A stretch of 64,000 bases of DNA, taken from the NCBI GenBank assembly GCA_965223825.1, contig OZ245018.1, positions 2,914,001 to 2,978,000 on the forward strand, written 5' to 3'. The notes under the pieces are model-generated. The model was not told where the DNA came from and made no database searches. It saw only the letters and a program-made list of their open reading frames with translations. Made by a program: the position numbers and the translations under genes. Shown in pieces: positions 34,120-43,197 of the stretch (within the stretch, counting starts at the first letter, position 1; every line of letters begins with the position of its first letter). This DNA is from CAJXQU01 sp965223825. Its GTDB lineage: Bacteria > Pseudomonadota > Gammaproteobacteria > CAJXQU01.

Positions 34120-34941
34120 ATGGACTTAACGAATATTCTTAACCTAGCAAGCAACTCGGATACCGGACGCAAGCGGCATCACAACGAGGACAGCTCCGCT
34201 ATTGATGCGACGCTGGGTTTACTGATCATGGCAGATGGTATGGGCGGATACCGCGCCGGTGAAGTCGCCAGTGCAATCGCCACATCAAGTATTCATCAGC
34301 ACGTTGGTCGACGCATTCATAAAAACAAGATCCAAATCACACCGAAAGATAGTCAGTTCACTTATGCTTCATTGCTGTTACGTGATGCGATCCGTGAAGC
34401 CAATTACGAAGTCTATCGTGCCTCACAAAGCCATCGTGACTATGCGGGTATGGGTACGACGGTCGTTGCACTGATGTTTTATGATAATCGCTACACGGTG
34501 GCGCATGTTGGTGATTCACGCCTGTACCGTTTGCGTGGTCAGCAACTTGATCGAATTACGAATGATCACTCCTTGTTACAAGAGATGATTGATCGCGGAC
34601 TGTATACCGCCGAGGAAGCTGAGCAAAAAACACCGAAAAACCTGGTCACGCGTGCGTTAGGCGTCAACGAAATTGTCTCTGTTGATTTACTCGAAGGTGA
34701 CGTGGAGACAGGCGATCTCTTCCTGTTATGTACAGATGGCCTCAGCGACATGATTCAGGATGATGAAATCAAATTTGTTCTGCAGAAGTTCGGTGATAAT
34801 CTCAATCGTGCCGCGCAGGAATTGGTCGATCTTGCGAATGAGCAAGGTGGCAAAGATAATATCTCTGTGATTTTAGCCAAACCTAACAACGCTTTTTCGA
34901 TGAAAGCGAAATGGTTGGGCAAGCTATTTAATACCAAGTAA
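34120..34941 (+). CDS. PP2C-type Ser/Thr phosphatase
   Basis: A 273-residue metal-dependent phosphatase starting 3 nt after the kinase stop. The PPM motifs are all present: SNSDTGRKRHHNEDS with the first metal-binding Asp region, MADGMGGYRAGEVAS, GMGTTVVAL, VAHVGDSRLYRLR, LLCTDGLSDMI and GGKDNISVIL. It should reverse the kinase's phosphorylation. The tight spacing implies one transcript and coupled translation. Confidence 0.94.
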   Translation: MDLTNILNLASNSDTGRKRHHNEDSSAIDATLGLLIMADGMGGYRAGEVASAIATSSIHQHVGRRIHKNKIQITPKDSQFTYASLLLRDAIREANYEVYRASQSHRDYAGMGTTVVALMFYDNRYTVAHVGDSRLYRLRGQQLDRITNDHSLLQEMIDRGLYTAEEAEQKTPKNLVTRALGVNEIVSVDLLEGDVETGDLFLLCTDGLSDMIQDDEIKFVLQKFGDNLNRAAQELVDLANEQGGKDNISVILAKPNNAFSMKAKWLGKLFNTK

Positions 34942-34959
34942 GAAGGGAAAGGTTTAACC

Positions 34960-35706
34960 ATGGCAAAATTTATCATCTCGCTCAATGGTAATCCGCAAGG
35001 CGAGATTATTATTGATAAAGACAGGATGACAATCGGCCGCAAAGATGAAAATGATCTGGCGATCGATAATCTCGCGATTAGCGGTCAGCATGCATTGGTG
35101 CTGAGCGTCATGGATGATGTCTTTATTGAAGATCTCGGTAGCACCAATGGCACTTACGTCAACGGTATGTTGATCAAAAAACAGGCCTTGCAGAATGGTG
35201 ATCTTGTAGGGATTGGTAAGCATGAACTAAAGTTTGTGACCGAAAGCATCGCGACTCTTGCCGATGATTTTGAAGAAACCGTCATGATCAAACCGGAAGC
35301 AGCAGCGAATTTAGCGGCATCTAGCAAACCCATTGAGCCTGAGCCTACCACCATCAAAATAGAAAATGCGGCAGAAAACCTTTTATCGAAAAAACCGACG
35401 GAAGAGGCACAAACCACACCGCAACCGATAGCAGGCAAAATCCATATTCTCAACGGCCCGTTAGCAGGTAAAGAGCTGAATCTGACGAAAGCACTGACAA
35501 CATTGGGTAAACCTGGCGTACAAGTGGCGGTGATCGCTAAACGCCCACAGGGGTATTTCTTAACGCACATAGAAGGCAATAAAGACGGCGAACAAATGTT
35601 CCCAATGGTGAACGGTGAATCGATCGGTGCGAAAGCTTACTCACTCGTCGATGGCGATGTGATCGAACTCGCAGGGATTAAGATGGCGTTTTCCCCCGCG
35701 GGGTGA
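34960..35706 (+). CDS. Protein with two FHA-type domains
   Basis: A 248-residue cytoplasmic protein. Residues about 10-90 form a canonical FHA domain, with TIGRKDENDLAID (phosphothreonine-binding Arg and Ser region), SGQHALV and DLGSTNGTYVNG. After a proline- and lysine-rich linker, residues 160-245 resemble a second, degenerate FHA domain (GKIHILNGPLAGKELNLTK, then MVNGESIGAKAYSLVDGDVI) that lacks the clear GR and SxxH signatures. It probably reads phosphothreonines made by the adjacent kinase. AAGGG precedes the ATG. It abuts the convergent DUF1841 gene by 1 bp. Confidence 0.9.
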   Translation: MAKFIISLNGNPQGEIIIDKDRMTIGRKDENDLAIDNLAISGQHALVLSVMDDVFIEDLGSTNGTYVNGMLIKKQALQNGDLVGIGKHELKFVTESIATLADDFEETVMIKPEAAANLAASSKPIEPEPTTIKIENAAENLLSKKPTEEAQTTPQPIAGKIHILNGPLAGKELNLTKALTTLGKPGVQVAVIAKRPQGYFLTHIEGNKDGEQMFPMVNGESIGAKAYSLVDGDVIELAGIKMAFSPAG

Positions 35707-35707
35707 A

Positions 35708-36136
35708 TCATAAGTCCCTGACTAAGCGGCGCATACTTTCCAAGTACCTTGTTTCATCAGGCGTGGTTTGATCGCGCTGCGCCTGCCACAGTGTTTCAGC
35801 CAAGCATTCCATCATTCGGTGTTCAAGCATGTGTGCATCGCCGAGTGATTGCAGCCCCATTTCATAGACGTCGCGAATCCCTTGCGGGCGATCTGAACCC
35901 ACTTGCTCCTGTAGTGAGATATGCAACCCCATATGAAGAAAGGGATTGCTTTGTCCAGACTCCTCATCAAACTCCGCCTCAACACCAGCACCACCTTCGA
36001 GCAATTCGTGGTACTCCGGGTGTTGGATAATGATCCCGGCAACCATACTTTCTAAAGGCTGAAGTATCTGGGACTCTCGGTACTTTTCCCAAGTGTCGAT
36101 GAAAAACTGGCGGGTGGTATCGCGATCTTGTTCCAT
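35708..36136 (-). CDS. DUF1841-family protein
   Basis: A 142-residue soluble protein of a conserved proteobacterial family of unknown function. It begins MEQDRDTTRQFFIDTWEKYRE and has HPEYHELLEGG, NPFLHMGLHISLQEQVGSDRPQG-type core (NPFLHMGLHISLQEQ then DRPQGIRDVY) and an alpha-helical end with ECLAETLWQAQRD. The family's conserved NPFLHMGLH stretch is intact. No ribosome binding site is obvious. It is convergent with the FHA gene and is followed upstream by the TPM genes on the same strand. Confidence 0.9.
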   Translation of the reverse strand: MEQDRDTTRQFFIDTWEKYRESQILQPLESMVAGIIIQHPEYHELLEGGAGVEAEFDEESGQSNPFLHMGLHISLQEQVGSDRPQGIRDVYEMGLQSLGDAHMLEHRMMECLAETLWQAQRDQTTPDETRYLESMRRLVRDL

Positions 36137-36175
36137 AGGCTTTTGTGTTAATTTTCTGCTGTGTGATGCGCAATG

Positions 36176-36847
36176 CTAATTGATTTCGATAATATGATCA
36201 GTCAATTCATTACGATCATGGCGTTTTCCGGGAAAGTGAGCTGAGAGTAAATCACCACACTCCGCCACCGCGTGTAATAAGCCATCGCCGATCTCACCGG
36301 CTTTAATACTGACGATAAACCGGTCAACAATAGCTTGCCAGATCGTGTGATCAATACGTTCGTTAATGCCTTGATCAGCTAAAATTTCAACATGATGCTC
36401 TGCAATCGAAACGAAGATCATAATACTGTTTCGCGCTTGTGTCTTATGCAAGCCACGTTCTAAAAAACAATAATGTGCATGTCGATGGGCGCGGCGGTGT
36501 TTGACGCGAGCTGGTACTAGGTGCATTTTTACCTTGTCATGCCGGAAGCACAGTGCGAGCAAACAAAAGACGATGATCTGTATTACATACAGCTCAGCAT
36601 AGTCGGTTAATGATCCCCAGCCCCAATGTGGCAAGCCTGCCTGCCAACCAAACTGTGTGGCGAGAAAATACAATAGCCCAGGTAGTAGTAAAGCGATCAG
36701 GCTGGCCCACAGTAATGGAATGTACAGATAATCATCACTGGCCTGCGCGATCACGGCGACCAGTTCCCCACCGCTGTTCTTCTCTAGCTGTTGAATCGCA
36801 TGATGTACACGAATTTTGTCGTGATCAGCTAAAAAGGTCATCACCAT
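36176..36847 (-). CDS. TPM-domain membrane protein (COG3762 type)
   Basis: A 223-residue protein with a TPM phosphatase-like domain split around two membrane segments (LLWASLIALLLPGLLYFLA and LYVIQIIVFCLLALCF). The core reads ELVAVIAQASDDYLY at the start, then SIMIFVSIAEHHVEILADQG and IWQAIVDRFIVSIKAGEIGD. It overlaps the end of the next-upstream gene (ATG at 36847 or 36841). Family members are uncharacterised envelope proteins often found with LemA. Confidence 0.85.
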   Translation of the reverse strand: MVMTFLADHDKIRVHHAIQQLEKNSGGELVAVIAQASDDYLYIPLLWASLIALLLPGLLYFLATQFGWQAGLPHWGWGSLTDYAELYVIQIIVFCLLALCFRHDKVKMHLVPARVKHRRAHRHAHYCFLERGLHKTQARNSIMIFVSIAEHHVEILADQGINERIDHTIWQAIVDRFIVSIKAGEIGDGLLHAVAECGDLLSAHFPGKRHDRNELTDHIIEIN

Positions 36848-37587
36848 CCGCCCGATGCCCCGCCGCCACCAAAACCACCGCCCCCACCGGAAAACCCGCC
36901 CGATCCGCTACTCCAGCCACCACCGCCGAAACTACCAGAACCCAGGCCAACACCCGTTTGACGATGTGATCCATAACGTCCGGGTTGATTGTGGTAGAGC
37001 CGTTCCGATCGGCGAGTCATGAGAAAGAAAACCACGAGGAATAAAATAAAGATGGCAAAACCGGCTGCATCACTTTCCGTTTCAGCATCGGCCTGATAAT
37101 GACCTTCGATCGCTTGCAAAATAGACTGCGTACCGAGCATGACGCCTTCTTCCATCGCCGATTGTCGAAACAAAGGCAAAATCCGCGTCTGAATAATTGA
37201 ATGTGCGATCGCGTCAGTTAACACGTGCTCAAGCCCGTAACCCACTTCGATTCGAACTTTACGATCCGTCGGTGCGATCAAGAGCAATACGCCATTATTT
37301 TTATCCGCTTGTCCAAGCTGCCAGTGACGCGCCAGCCGGTTCGCGTAATCCGCAATGTCCAAACCTTGCAATGAAGAGGTCGTCGTCACTACCACTTGGT
37401 TCGAGGTGTTTCGTTCATGTTCACTGAGCCGTTGCGTTAGATGTGATTCTGACAGCACAGAAAGGATATTTGCGCGATCAACCACGCGTCCAGACAGATC
37501 AGGAAAAACCGGTGCGGCAGTGATGCTGTTGCTCATCAGGACAAGCAAACAAAACCCGAAAAATACGTTCCCACCGATGAATCGCAT
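36841..37587 (-). CDS. TPM-domain protein with Gly-rich tail (YgcG-like)
   Basis: A 248-residue protein with a signal peptide (FGFCLLVLMSNSITAAPVF), the TPM domain (DRANILSVLSE, NQVVVTTTSSLQGLD, NGVLLLIAPTDRKVRIEVGY), one membrane helix (FAIFILFLVVFFLMT) and an extreme Gly/Ser-rich C-terminus with GGGGFGGGGASGGW. This layout is typical of COG1512. The TPM fold has been tied to phosphatase or chaperone-like roles, not settled. It lies between the other TPM gene and LemA on the same strand, and the three form a conserved cluster. Confidence 0.9.
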   Translation of the reverse strand: MRFIGGNVFFGFCLLVLMSNSITAAPVFPDLSGRVVDRANILSVLSESHLTQRLSEHERNTSNQVVVTTTSSLQGLDIADYANRLARHWQLGQADKNNGVLLLIAPTDRKVRIEVGYGLEHVLTDAIAHSIIQTRILPLFRQSAMEEGVMLGTQSILQAIEGHYQADAETESDAAGFAIFILFLVVFFLMTRRSERLYHNQPGRYGSHRQTGVGLGSGSFGGGGWSSGSGGFSGGGGGFGGGGASGGW

Positions 37588-37601
37588 GATCCGATCCGCG
37601 C

Positions 37602-38240
37602 TTAAAACGAGACGCTTGGCAAGTTCTGATCTTCCGACTCGATGTCAAACTGTTCTTTCGGCTCGGCATCTGAATACAACAAGGCACGCCACCAACGGCC
37701 AGGAATCGTGCGTAACTCCGTGTTATATAACCGCACGGCTTCAATATAGTCTCGACGTGCGACGGCGATCCGGTTCTCGGTGCCTTCGAGTTGTGATTGT
37801 AATGTTAGAAAGTTTTGATCTGATTTCAGATCAGGATATTGTTCAACGACGACCAGCAGGCGAGATAGTGCAGAACTCAGCGCACCTTGTTGAGATTGAA
37901 ACTGCGCAAAGGCATCTGGATTGGACAAAATATCGTCTGGCACCGGGCTGCCCACAGCTTTGCTGCGCGCCTCAACCACCGCCGTCAATACGTCTTTTTC
38001 TTGAGCGGCAAAGCCTTTTACAGTGCTGACTAGGTTCGGGATCAGATCTGCTCGACGTTTATATTGGTTTAAGACCTGACTCCATGCGGCAAGACTGGCT
38101 TCATCATAGGTCGGAATATTATTCACACCACAGCCACTTAAACTCGATAGCACAAGGAAAAACCCTAACATTTTCGTATAACGGGTACGTGGATAATTTC
38201 CTGCTTTCCGTCGCCCCAATAAACGATTCCTTACACTCAT
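37602..38240 (-). CDS. lemA: LemA-family lipoprotein
   Basis: A 212-residue protein started at the ATG at 38240, with an AGGGTGA ribosome binding site; a GTG three codons upstream is also in frame. The N-terminus ends in a lipobox (SSLSGC). The LemA domain follows: NQYKRRADLIPNLVSTVKGF, then DVLTAVVEARSKAV and SRLLVVVEQYPDLKSDQNF. LemA proteins are helical envelope proteins of unknown role, commonly next to TPM-domain genes as here. It is divergent from the radical SAM gene. Confidence 0.92.
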   Translation of the reverse strand: MSVRNRLLGRRKAGNYPRTRYTKMLGFFLVLSSLSGCGVNNIPTYDEASLAAWSQVLNQYKRRADLIPNLVSTVKGFAAQEKDVLTAVVEARSKAVGSPVPDDILSNPDAFAQFQSQQGALSSALSRLLVVVEQYPDLKSDQNFLTLQSQLEGTENRIAVARRDYIEAVRLYNTELRTIPGRWWRALLYSDAEPKEQFDIESEDQNLPSVSF

Positions 38241-38325
38241 GTGCTTCACCCTGTTTGAATGTTATAAACTATGTACCATCATCCACAATCTACCGTGTTT
38301 ATTCAACGAACACCTTTAGGCTCAC

Positions 38326-39171
38326 ATGCTCACGACGACCGACCACGACCGCAACAGCGCCGGTCTTAAATATGTTTATCCTGTCTTATCACGTCGCGCT
38401 GGCGGCTTGTCGATCGGCATTAACCTGAATACCGACAATCGCTGCAACTGGCGCTGTGTTTATTGTCAGGTACCTGATCTCAAACGCGGCTCCGCACCCG
38501 TTGTTGACATGGCAGTTTTGGAAACTGAATTAACCCGCTTTCTTGATGGTGTGGTTTCTGGTCAGTTTTTTGATGATCACAATGTGCCGTTGGATCAGCG
38601 TGTGATTAAAGACATCGCGATCTCTGGAAATGGTGAACCGACCAGCGCCACCGAGTTTGATCAGGTCGTTACGCTGATAAAGTCACACATGCTTACATTT
38701 GACCTGATCGACAAAATTAAACTGGTGCTGATCACAAACGGTAGCTTTATCCAACGTCCACATGTGCAAAAAGGCCTGCAGACAATGGACGGTTTAAACG
38801 CGGAGATCTGGTTTAAAATTGATAGCGTCACCAGTGCGGGAATGCGTCGTATCAATCAAGTAAATCGTAGCGAAGACAGCCTCTTTGCAAACCTCGATCG
38901 CGCCTGTCGACTCGCCCCAACGTGGGTACAAAGCTGCTTCTTTGCACAGCACAATACACCGCCAAGTGAAGAAGAAATCGCCGCCTACCTTAATTTTCTG
39001 CGATCGGCATTGGAACGCAATACACCACTCAAAGGGGTTCTGCTTTATGGTCTGGCCAGACCGTCTATGCAAGCAGAAGCCCCCGAACTTAACGCTCTTC
39101 CTGAAAGCTGGATGCAAGCCGTGGCAGATCGCATCCGCGCGTTAAACATCCCCGTAAACCTAAGCATTTAA
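38326..39171 (+). CDS. Radical SAM protein (COG0731-like)
   Basis: A 281-residue enzyme with the radical SAM cluster motif CNWRCVYCQV (about 43-52) and a GEP motif (AISGNGEPTSATEF). The leading GLSIGINLNTDNR stretch and overall layout resemble COG0731, which includes wyosine-type tRNA enzymes and many uncharacterised members. It binds [4Fe-4S] and SAM; the substrate is unknown. It stands alone between lemA (divergent) and the pil genes. AGG lies just before the ATG. Confidence 0.88.
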   Translation: MLTTTDHDRNSAGLKYVYPVLSRRAGGLSIGINLNTDNRCNWRCVYCQVPDLKRGSAPVVDMAVLETELTRFLDGVVSGQFFDDHNVPLDQRVIKDIAISGNGEPTSATEFDQVVTLIKSHMLTFDLIDKIKLVLITNGSFIQRPHVQKGLQTMDGLNAEIWFKIDSVTSAGMRRINQVNRSEDSLFANLDRACRLAPTWVQSCFFAQHNTPPSEEEIAAYLNFLRSALERNTPLKGVLLYGLARPSMQAEAPELNALPESWMQAVADRIRALNIPVNLSI

Positions 39172-39355
39172 CCACGCCAAGCACACCCAAAGTGGAATGA
39201 AGCTTGCTCAAGTTTTGTTCCAAACGGGCGATGTATCTCTAGCAGGGAGACACTTTTAGACGCCTCTCTGACGTTTGCGGGAGGGACGCACACGTCTAAA
39301 TGAACAGTGCTCGTTTCCGTAAACATGTTTTATTACAAGGATTTATACGTATTCA

Positions 39356-41071
39356 ATGTCAGTGACCAAGACTAAAGTCAACATCGGTGGACTCGCGAGG
39401 AAACTTATCCTAGAGGGCTTATTGGATGAAGATAAAGCACAAGAGGCCCATAAAAACGCGCTCAGCGAGCGTGTGCCCTTTGTCGCCTATCTGGTACAAA
39501 ATAAATTAGTTGATGACAGCGCGATCGCGCTCGCTGCCTCACATGAATTCGGTGTGCCTTTAATCGATCTAAAACAGATTGAGATTGATAAAGACGTGGT
39601 TAATCTCGTTGCACACGATTTGATTGAAAAGCACCACGTTTTACCTATCTATAAACGCGGTAATCGTGTTTTCATTGCAGGCTCTGATCCGACCAATATT
39701 CAAGCGCTTGATGAGATTAAATTCCATGTCGGTATGAGTACCGAAATGGTACTGGTCGAAGAATCTAAACTGGCAAAACTGATCGAAAATGCCGTCGACG
39801 ACACGCATTCTGTATTTGATGATATGGATGACGGCGACTTAGCCGATCTCGACAATCTCGATATCGTCGAAGAAGGTAAAACGGACAATTCTGATCTGGA
39901 TGTCGATGATGCACCAGTCGTTCGTTTTGTAAACAAAATGCTGATGGACGCGATTAAACGTGGCGCGTCTGATCTACATTTCGAACCTTACGAAAAATTC
40001 TACCGTGTACGTTTTCGTGTCGATGGTGTTCTGCATGAAATCACAAAACCACCGTCGGCATTGGCCGGTAAAATTTCAGCGCGGATTAAAGTTATGTCGC
40101 GTTTGGATGTTTCTGAACGGCGCGTTCCACAAGATGGCCGAATTAAATTAAAAATTTCCAAAAATAAATCGATCGATTTTCGTGTAAGCACTTGCCCGAC
40201 ATTGTATGGCGAAAAAATGGTGCTACGTATTTTGGATTCTGACAGTGCAAAACTTGGCATCGATATGCTCGGTTATGAAGATTTCCAAAAACAAATTTTT
40301 CTGGAAAATTTACACAAACCGTATGGGATGTTTCTGGTTACCGGGCCAACCGGTAGCGGTAAAACGGTTTCGCTTTATACCGGAATAAATATTTTAAATA
40401 CAAACGATATTAATATTTCGACCGCAGAAGATCCGGTTGAAATTAACTTGCCGGGCGTTAACCAAGTGCAAGTTGATGAACGCACGGGGATGTCCTTTCC
40501 TAAAGCGCTTAAAGCCTTTTTACGTCAGGATCCAGATGTGATTCTTGTTGGTGAGATTCGTGATCTTGAAACCGGTAGTATCGCAGTAAAAGCAGCACAA
40601 ACAGGCCATATGGTGATGTCGACCTTACATACCAATGATGCTCCGCAAACACTCACACGAATGAAAGATATGGGCATTCCGCCTTTTGCGATCGCGACCA
40701 GTATTAATCTGATCATCGCACAACGTCTGGCAAGACGACTTTGTCCACACTGCAAACAACCGATGGATATTCCGAAAGATGCATTGGTAAAAGAAGGCTT
40801 TACAGAGCAAGCCATCGATGAAGGTTTTAGTGTTTTCGAACCGATCGGGTGCGACCAATGTAGTGATGGGTATAAAGGTCGAACAGGTATTTATCAGGTC
40901 ATGCCTGTATCGGATGAAATGAAGCGTTTGATCATGGATGAGGCCAATGCTGTTGTCTTGGCTGATCAGGCAGAAAAAGAAGGTATTCCTGATATTCGTA
41001 AATCCGCACTGAAGAAAGTGCAGGATGGCATTACCAGTATGAAGGAAATTAATCGGGTCACCGTGGAATAA
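39356..41071 (+). CDS. pilB: Type IV pilus assembly ATPase PilB
   Basis: A 571-residue GspE-family hexameric ATPase that powers pilus extension. The N-terminal MshEN-like domain is followed by the Walker A motif GPTGSGKTVSLYT (about 328-340), the Asp box, Walker B (DPDVILVGEIRD) and the His box (STLHTNDAPQT). The zinc tetracysteine site is split between CPHCKQP and CDQCSDGYKGRTG. Length is typical. It heads pilB-pilC-pilD-coaE-zapD-yacG. The 184-nt leader has small dyads but no clear sigma-54 promoter. Confidence 0.97.
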   Translation: MSVTKTKVNIGGLARKLILEGLLDEDKAQEAHKNALSERVPFVAYLVQNKLVDDSAIALAASHEFGVPLIDLKQIEIDKDVVNLVAHDLIEKHHVLPIYKRGNRVFIAGSDPTNIQALDEIKFHVGMSTEMVLVEESKLAKLIENAVDDTHSVFDDMDDGDLADLDNLDIVEEGKTDNSDLDVDDAPVVRFVNKMLMDAIKRGASDLHFEPYEKFYRVRFRVDGVLHEITKPPSALAGKISARIKVMSRLDVSERRVPQDGRIKLKISKNKSIDFRVSTCPTLYGEKMVLRILDSDSAKLGIDMLGYEDFQKQIFLENLHKPYGMFLVTGPTGSGKTVSLYTGINILNTNDINISTAEDPVEINLPGVNQVQVDERTGMSFPKALKAFLRQDPDVILVGEIRDLETGSIAVKAAQTGHMVMSTLHTNDAPQTLTRMKDMGIPPFAIATSINLIIAQRLARRLCPHCKQPMDIPKDALVKEGFTEQAIDEGFSVFEPIGCDQCSDGYKGRTGIYQVMPVSDEMKRLIMDEANAVVLADQAEKEGIPDIRKSALKKVQDGITSMKEINRVTVE

Positions 41072-41075
41072 AACT

Positions 41076-42296
41076 ATGGCAACGAATGCGATCAAACAAC
41101 ACACTTTTTCTTGGGAAGGCGTCGATAAAAACGGCCGTAAAGTAAAAGGTGAAATGAACGGTACTAGTACGTCGCTGATCAATGCTACGTTACGACGTCA
41201 AGGGGTCAATCCTTTAAAAGTTCGTAAAAAACAAAAACCCCTATTTTCAAAAGGTGGTAAAAAAATTACCACAAAAGATATTGCGATTTTTTCTCGTCAG
41301 CTTTCAACCATGATGGCCTCTGGTGTGCCATTGATGCAATCAATTGAGATTGCAGGTAAAGGCCATGCAAACCCGAAAATGCAAGAGTTGCTGATGAATT
41401 TGAAAGGTGATGTAGAAGCGGGCGGCACATTAACGGAAGCTCTCGCGAAACATCCGCTGCACTTTAATGAACTGTTCGTAAACCTTGTCGGCGCCGGTGA
41501 GCAATCCGGTAACCTTGAAAATATGCTAAACGAGATCGCAACGTATCAGGAAAAAACTGAAGCGTTACGGTCGAAAATTAAATCTGCCTTATTTTATCCA
41601 ACAGCGGTTATTGTGGTGGCATTTATTATTACCGCAATTTTAATGATTTTTGTTATTCCACAATTTGCGGATCTCTTTAATGGCTTCGGTGCAGATTTGC
41701 CGGCATTAACCAAAATGGTTATTACCGCTTCTGAATTTTTCCAAGCAAAATGGTATTTGATTTTTGGCGGAATTGGTCTGACATTTTATGGTTTGCTCGA
41801 GGCGAAAAAACGTTCTCCTAAGTTTGCGCATACGATTGATCGGCTCTCGTTGAAATTGCCGGTAATTGGTGAAATTTTAGAAAAATCGGCGATCGCGCGT
41901 TTCTCGCGCACATTGTCTGTTATGTTTTCTGCCGGTACACCGTTAGTTGAAGCGATGGATTCTGTCGCCGGTGCTTGCGGTAATATTCTCTTCCATGATG
42001 CCACCTTAAAAATGCGTGACGAAGTTGCCACGGGTACACAATTACAAACGGCCATGCGCGATGTTGAATTATTCCCGAACATGGTGATTCAGATGGTCAT
42101 GATCGGTGAAGAGTCCGGTTCGATTGATCATATGCTTGCAAAAGTCGCTGACTGGTATGAACAAGAAGTCGACGATGCCGTTGAAGCACTCACCAGCCTC
42201 CTGGAACCAATCATCATGGCGGTACTCGGTGTATTGATCGGTGGGTTAGTTATTGCCATGTATCTACCTATCTTCAAGATGGGTCAAGTGGTATAA
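41076..42296 (+). CDS. pilC: Type IV pilus inner-membrane platform protein PilC
   Basis: A 406-residue GspF-family protein, starting 4 nt after pilB. The two homologous halves each carry T2SSF repeats: FSRQLSTMMASGVPLMQSIE with GDVEAGGTLTEAL, and FSRTLSVMFSAGTPLVEAMD with VATGTQLQTAM. Membrane helices include FYPTAVIVVAFIITAILMIF and the C-terminal LLEPIIMAVLGVLIGGLVIAM. It couples PilB to pilin assembly. Confidence 0.96.
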   Translation: MATNAIKQHTFSWEGVDKNGRKVKGEMNGTSTSLINATLRRQGVNPLKVRKKQKPLFSKGGKKITTKDIAIFSRQLSTMMASGVPLMQSIEIAGKGHANPKMQELLMNLKGDVEAGGTLTEALAKHPLHFNELFVNLVGAGEQSGNLENMLNEIATYQEKTEALRSKIKSALFYPTAVIVVAFIITAILMIFVIPQFADLFNGFGADLPALTKMVITASEFFQAKWYLIFGGIGLTFYGLLEAKKRSPKFAHTIDRLSLKLPVIGEILEKSAIARFSRTLSVMFSAGTPLVEAMDSVAGACGNILFHDATLKMRDEVATGTQLQTAMRDVELFPNMVIQMVMIGEESGSIDHMLAKVADWYEQEVDDAVEALTSLLEPIIMAVLGVLIGGLVIAMYLPIFKMGQVV

Positions 42297-42330
42297 AACC
42301 ACTCTTTATGACTTTCTTGGTAAACGAGTA

Positions 42331-43197
42331 ATGACATTTACTGAACTGTTTGTGCAAAACCCGATCGTGTTTGTTATCACGGCGAGTTTGATCGGCCTGC
42401 TTGTTGGTAGTTTTATCAATGTCGTGATTCATCGGTTACCGATCATGATGGAACGGGATTGGAAATCACAGTGCTGCGAACTGCTCGAACAACCGGCGAC
42501 CACTGAAGATGTCCACTTTAACCTCGCTCATCCACGATCAGCTTGTCCTCATTGCGGCCACCAAATCACCGCGTTGGAAAATATCCCCGTCATCAGCTAC
42601 CTCGCACTCAAAGGAAAATGCCGAGGTTGCTCTGCGTCCATTTCCAAGCGTTATCCTTTTGTTGAAATTCTCACTGCGGTTTTAACCGGCATCGTCGCAT
42701 GGAAATTTGGTTACGGTCTCGCCGGTTGCGGCGCGATACTCTTTACGTGGGCGATGATCGCATTAAGCGGCATCGATCTCGACACACAACTCCTTCCCGA
42801 CTCGATCACATTACCGGTTTTATGGCTGGGGATTGGACTTAACCTTTTTTCGACCTATACCGATCTACATGCCAGCGTGATCGGCGCTATGGCCGGTTAC
42901 TTATCGCTTTGGTCGGTTTATTGGTTATTCAAGATCATCACGAAAAAAGAAGGCATGGGCTATGGCGATTTCAAATTACTCGCGCTAATCGGCGCTTGGC
43001 TTGGCTGGCAAATTCTTCCTCTGGCGATCATTCTTTCATCGGTTGCTGGTGCGATCATCGGCATTTCTCTGATCATGTTCAAATCACACGAGCGCAGTCA
43101 ACCTATACCATTTGGCCCTTACCTTGCGATCGCGGGTTGGATTGCATTATGCTGGGGGCCTGAACTTAATAACGCCTATCTTGGAACCCTGAATTAG
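42331..43197 (+). CDS. pilD: Type IV prepilin peptidase PilD
   Basis: A 288-residue aspartic peptidase and N-methyltransferase. The start is set at the ATG at 42331 by comparison with the family's short N-terminus; the frame is open from 42253. Zinc cysteines are CPHCGHQ and CRGCSAS. The two catalytic Asp residues lie in GIDLDTQLLPD and GYGDFKLLALIG. It cleaves prepilin leaders and methylates the new N-terminus. The stop overlaps the GTG start of coaE by 1 nt. Confidence 0.96.
   Translation: MTFTELFVQNPIVFVITASLIGLLVGSFINVVIHRLPIMMERDWKSQCCELLEQPATTEDVHFNLAHPRSACPHCGHQITALENIPVISYLALKGKCRGCSASISKRYPFVEILTAVLTGIVAWKFGYGLAGCGAILFTWAMIALSGIDLDTQLLPDSITLPVLWLGIGLNLFSTYTDLHASVIGAMAGYLSLWSVYWLFKIITKKEGMGYGDFKLLALIGAWLGWQILPLAIILSSVAGAIIGISLIMFKSHERSQPIPFGPYLAIAGWIALCWGPELNNAYLGTLN

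Noticed and set aside
32509..35706. Type VI secretion regulatory locus
   Set aside because: Kinase, PP2C and FHA genes resemble the PpkA-PppA-Fha set, but no type VI structural genes are present anywhere in the window.
37355..38029. A 224-codon open frame on the plus strand opposite lemA and the TPM gene
   Set aside because: It is fully antisense to two well-supported genes, has low-complexity arginine-rich sequence and no ribosome binding site.
40625..41182. A 185-codon open frame antisense to the pilB/pilC junction
   Set aside because: It lies opposite conserved pilus genes and shows no recognisable protein features.
9927..43127. GCGATCGC repeats as evidence of a cyanobacterium (HIP1)
   Set aside because: All core genes and their order are gammaproteobacterial; the octamer follows from the general GATC excess.
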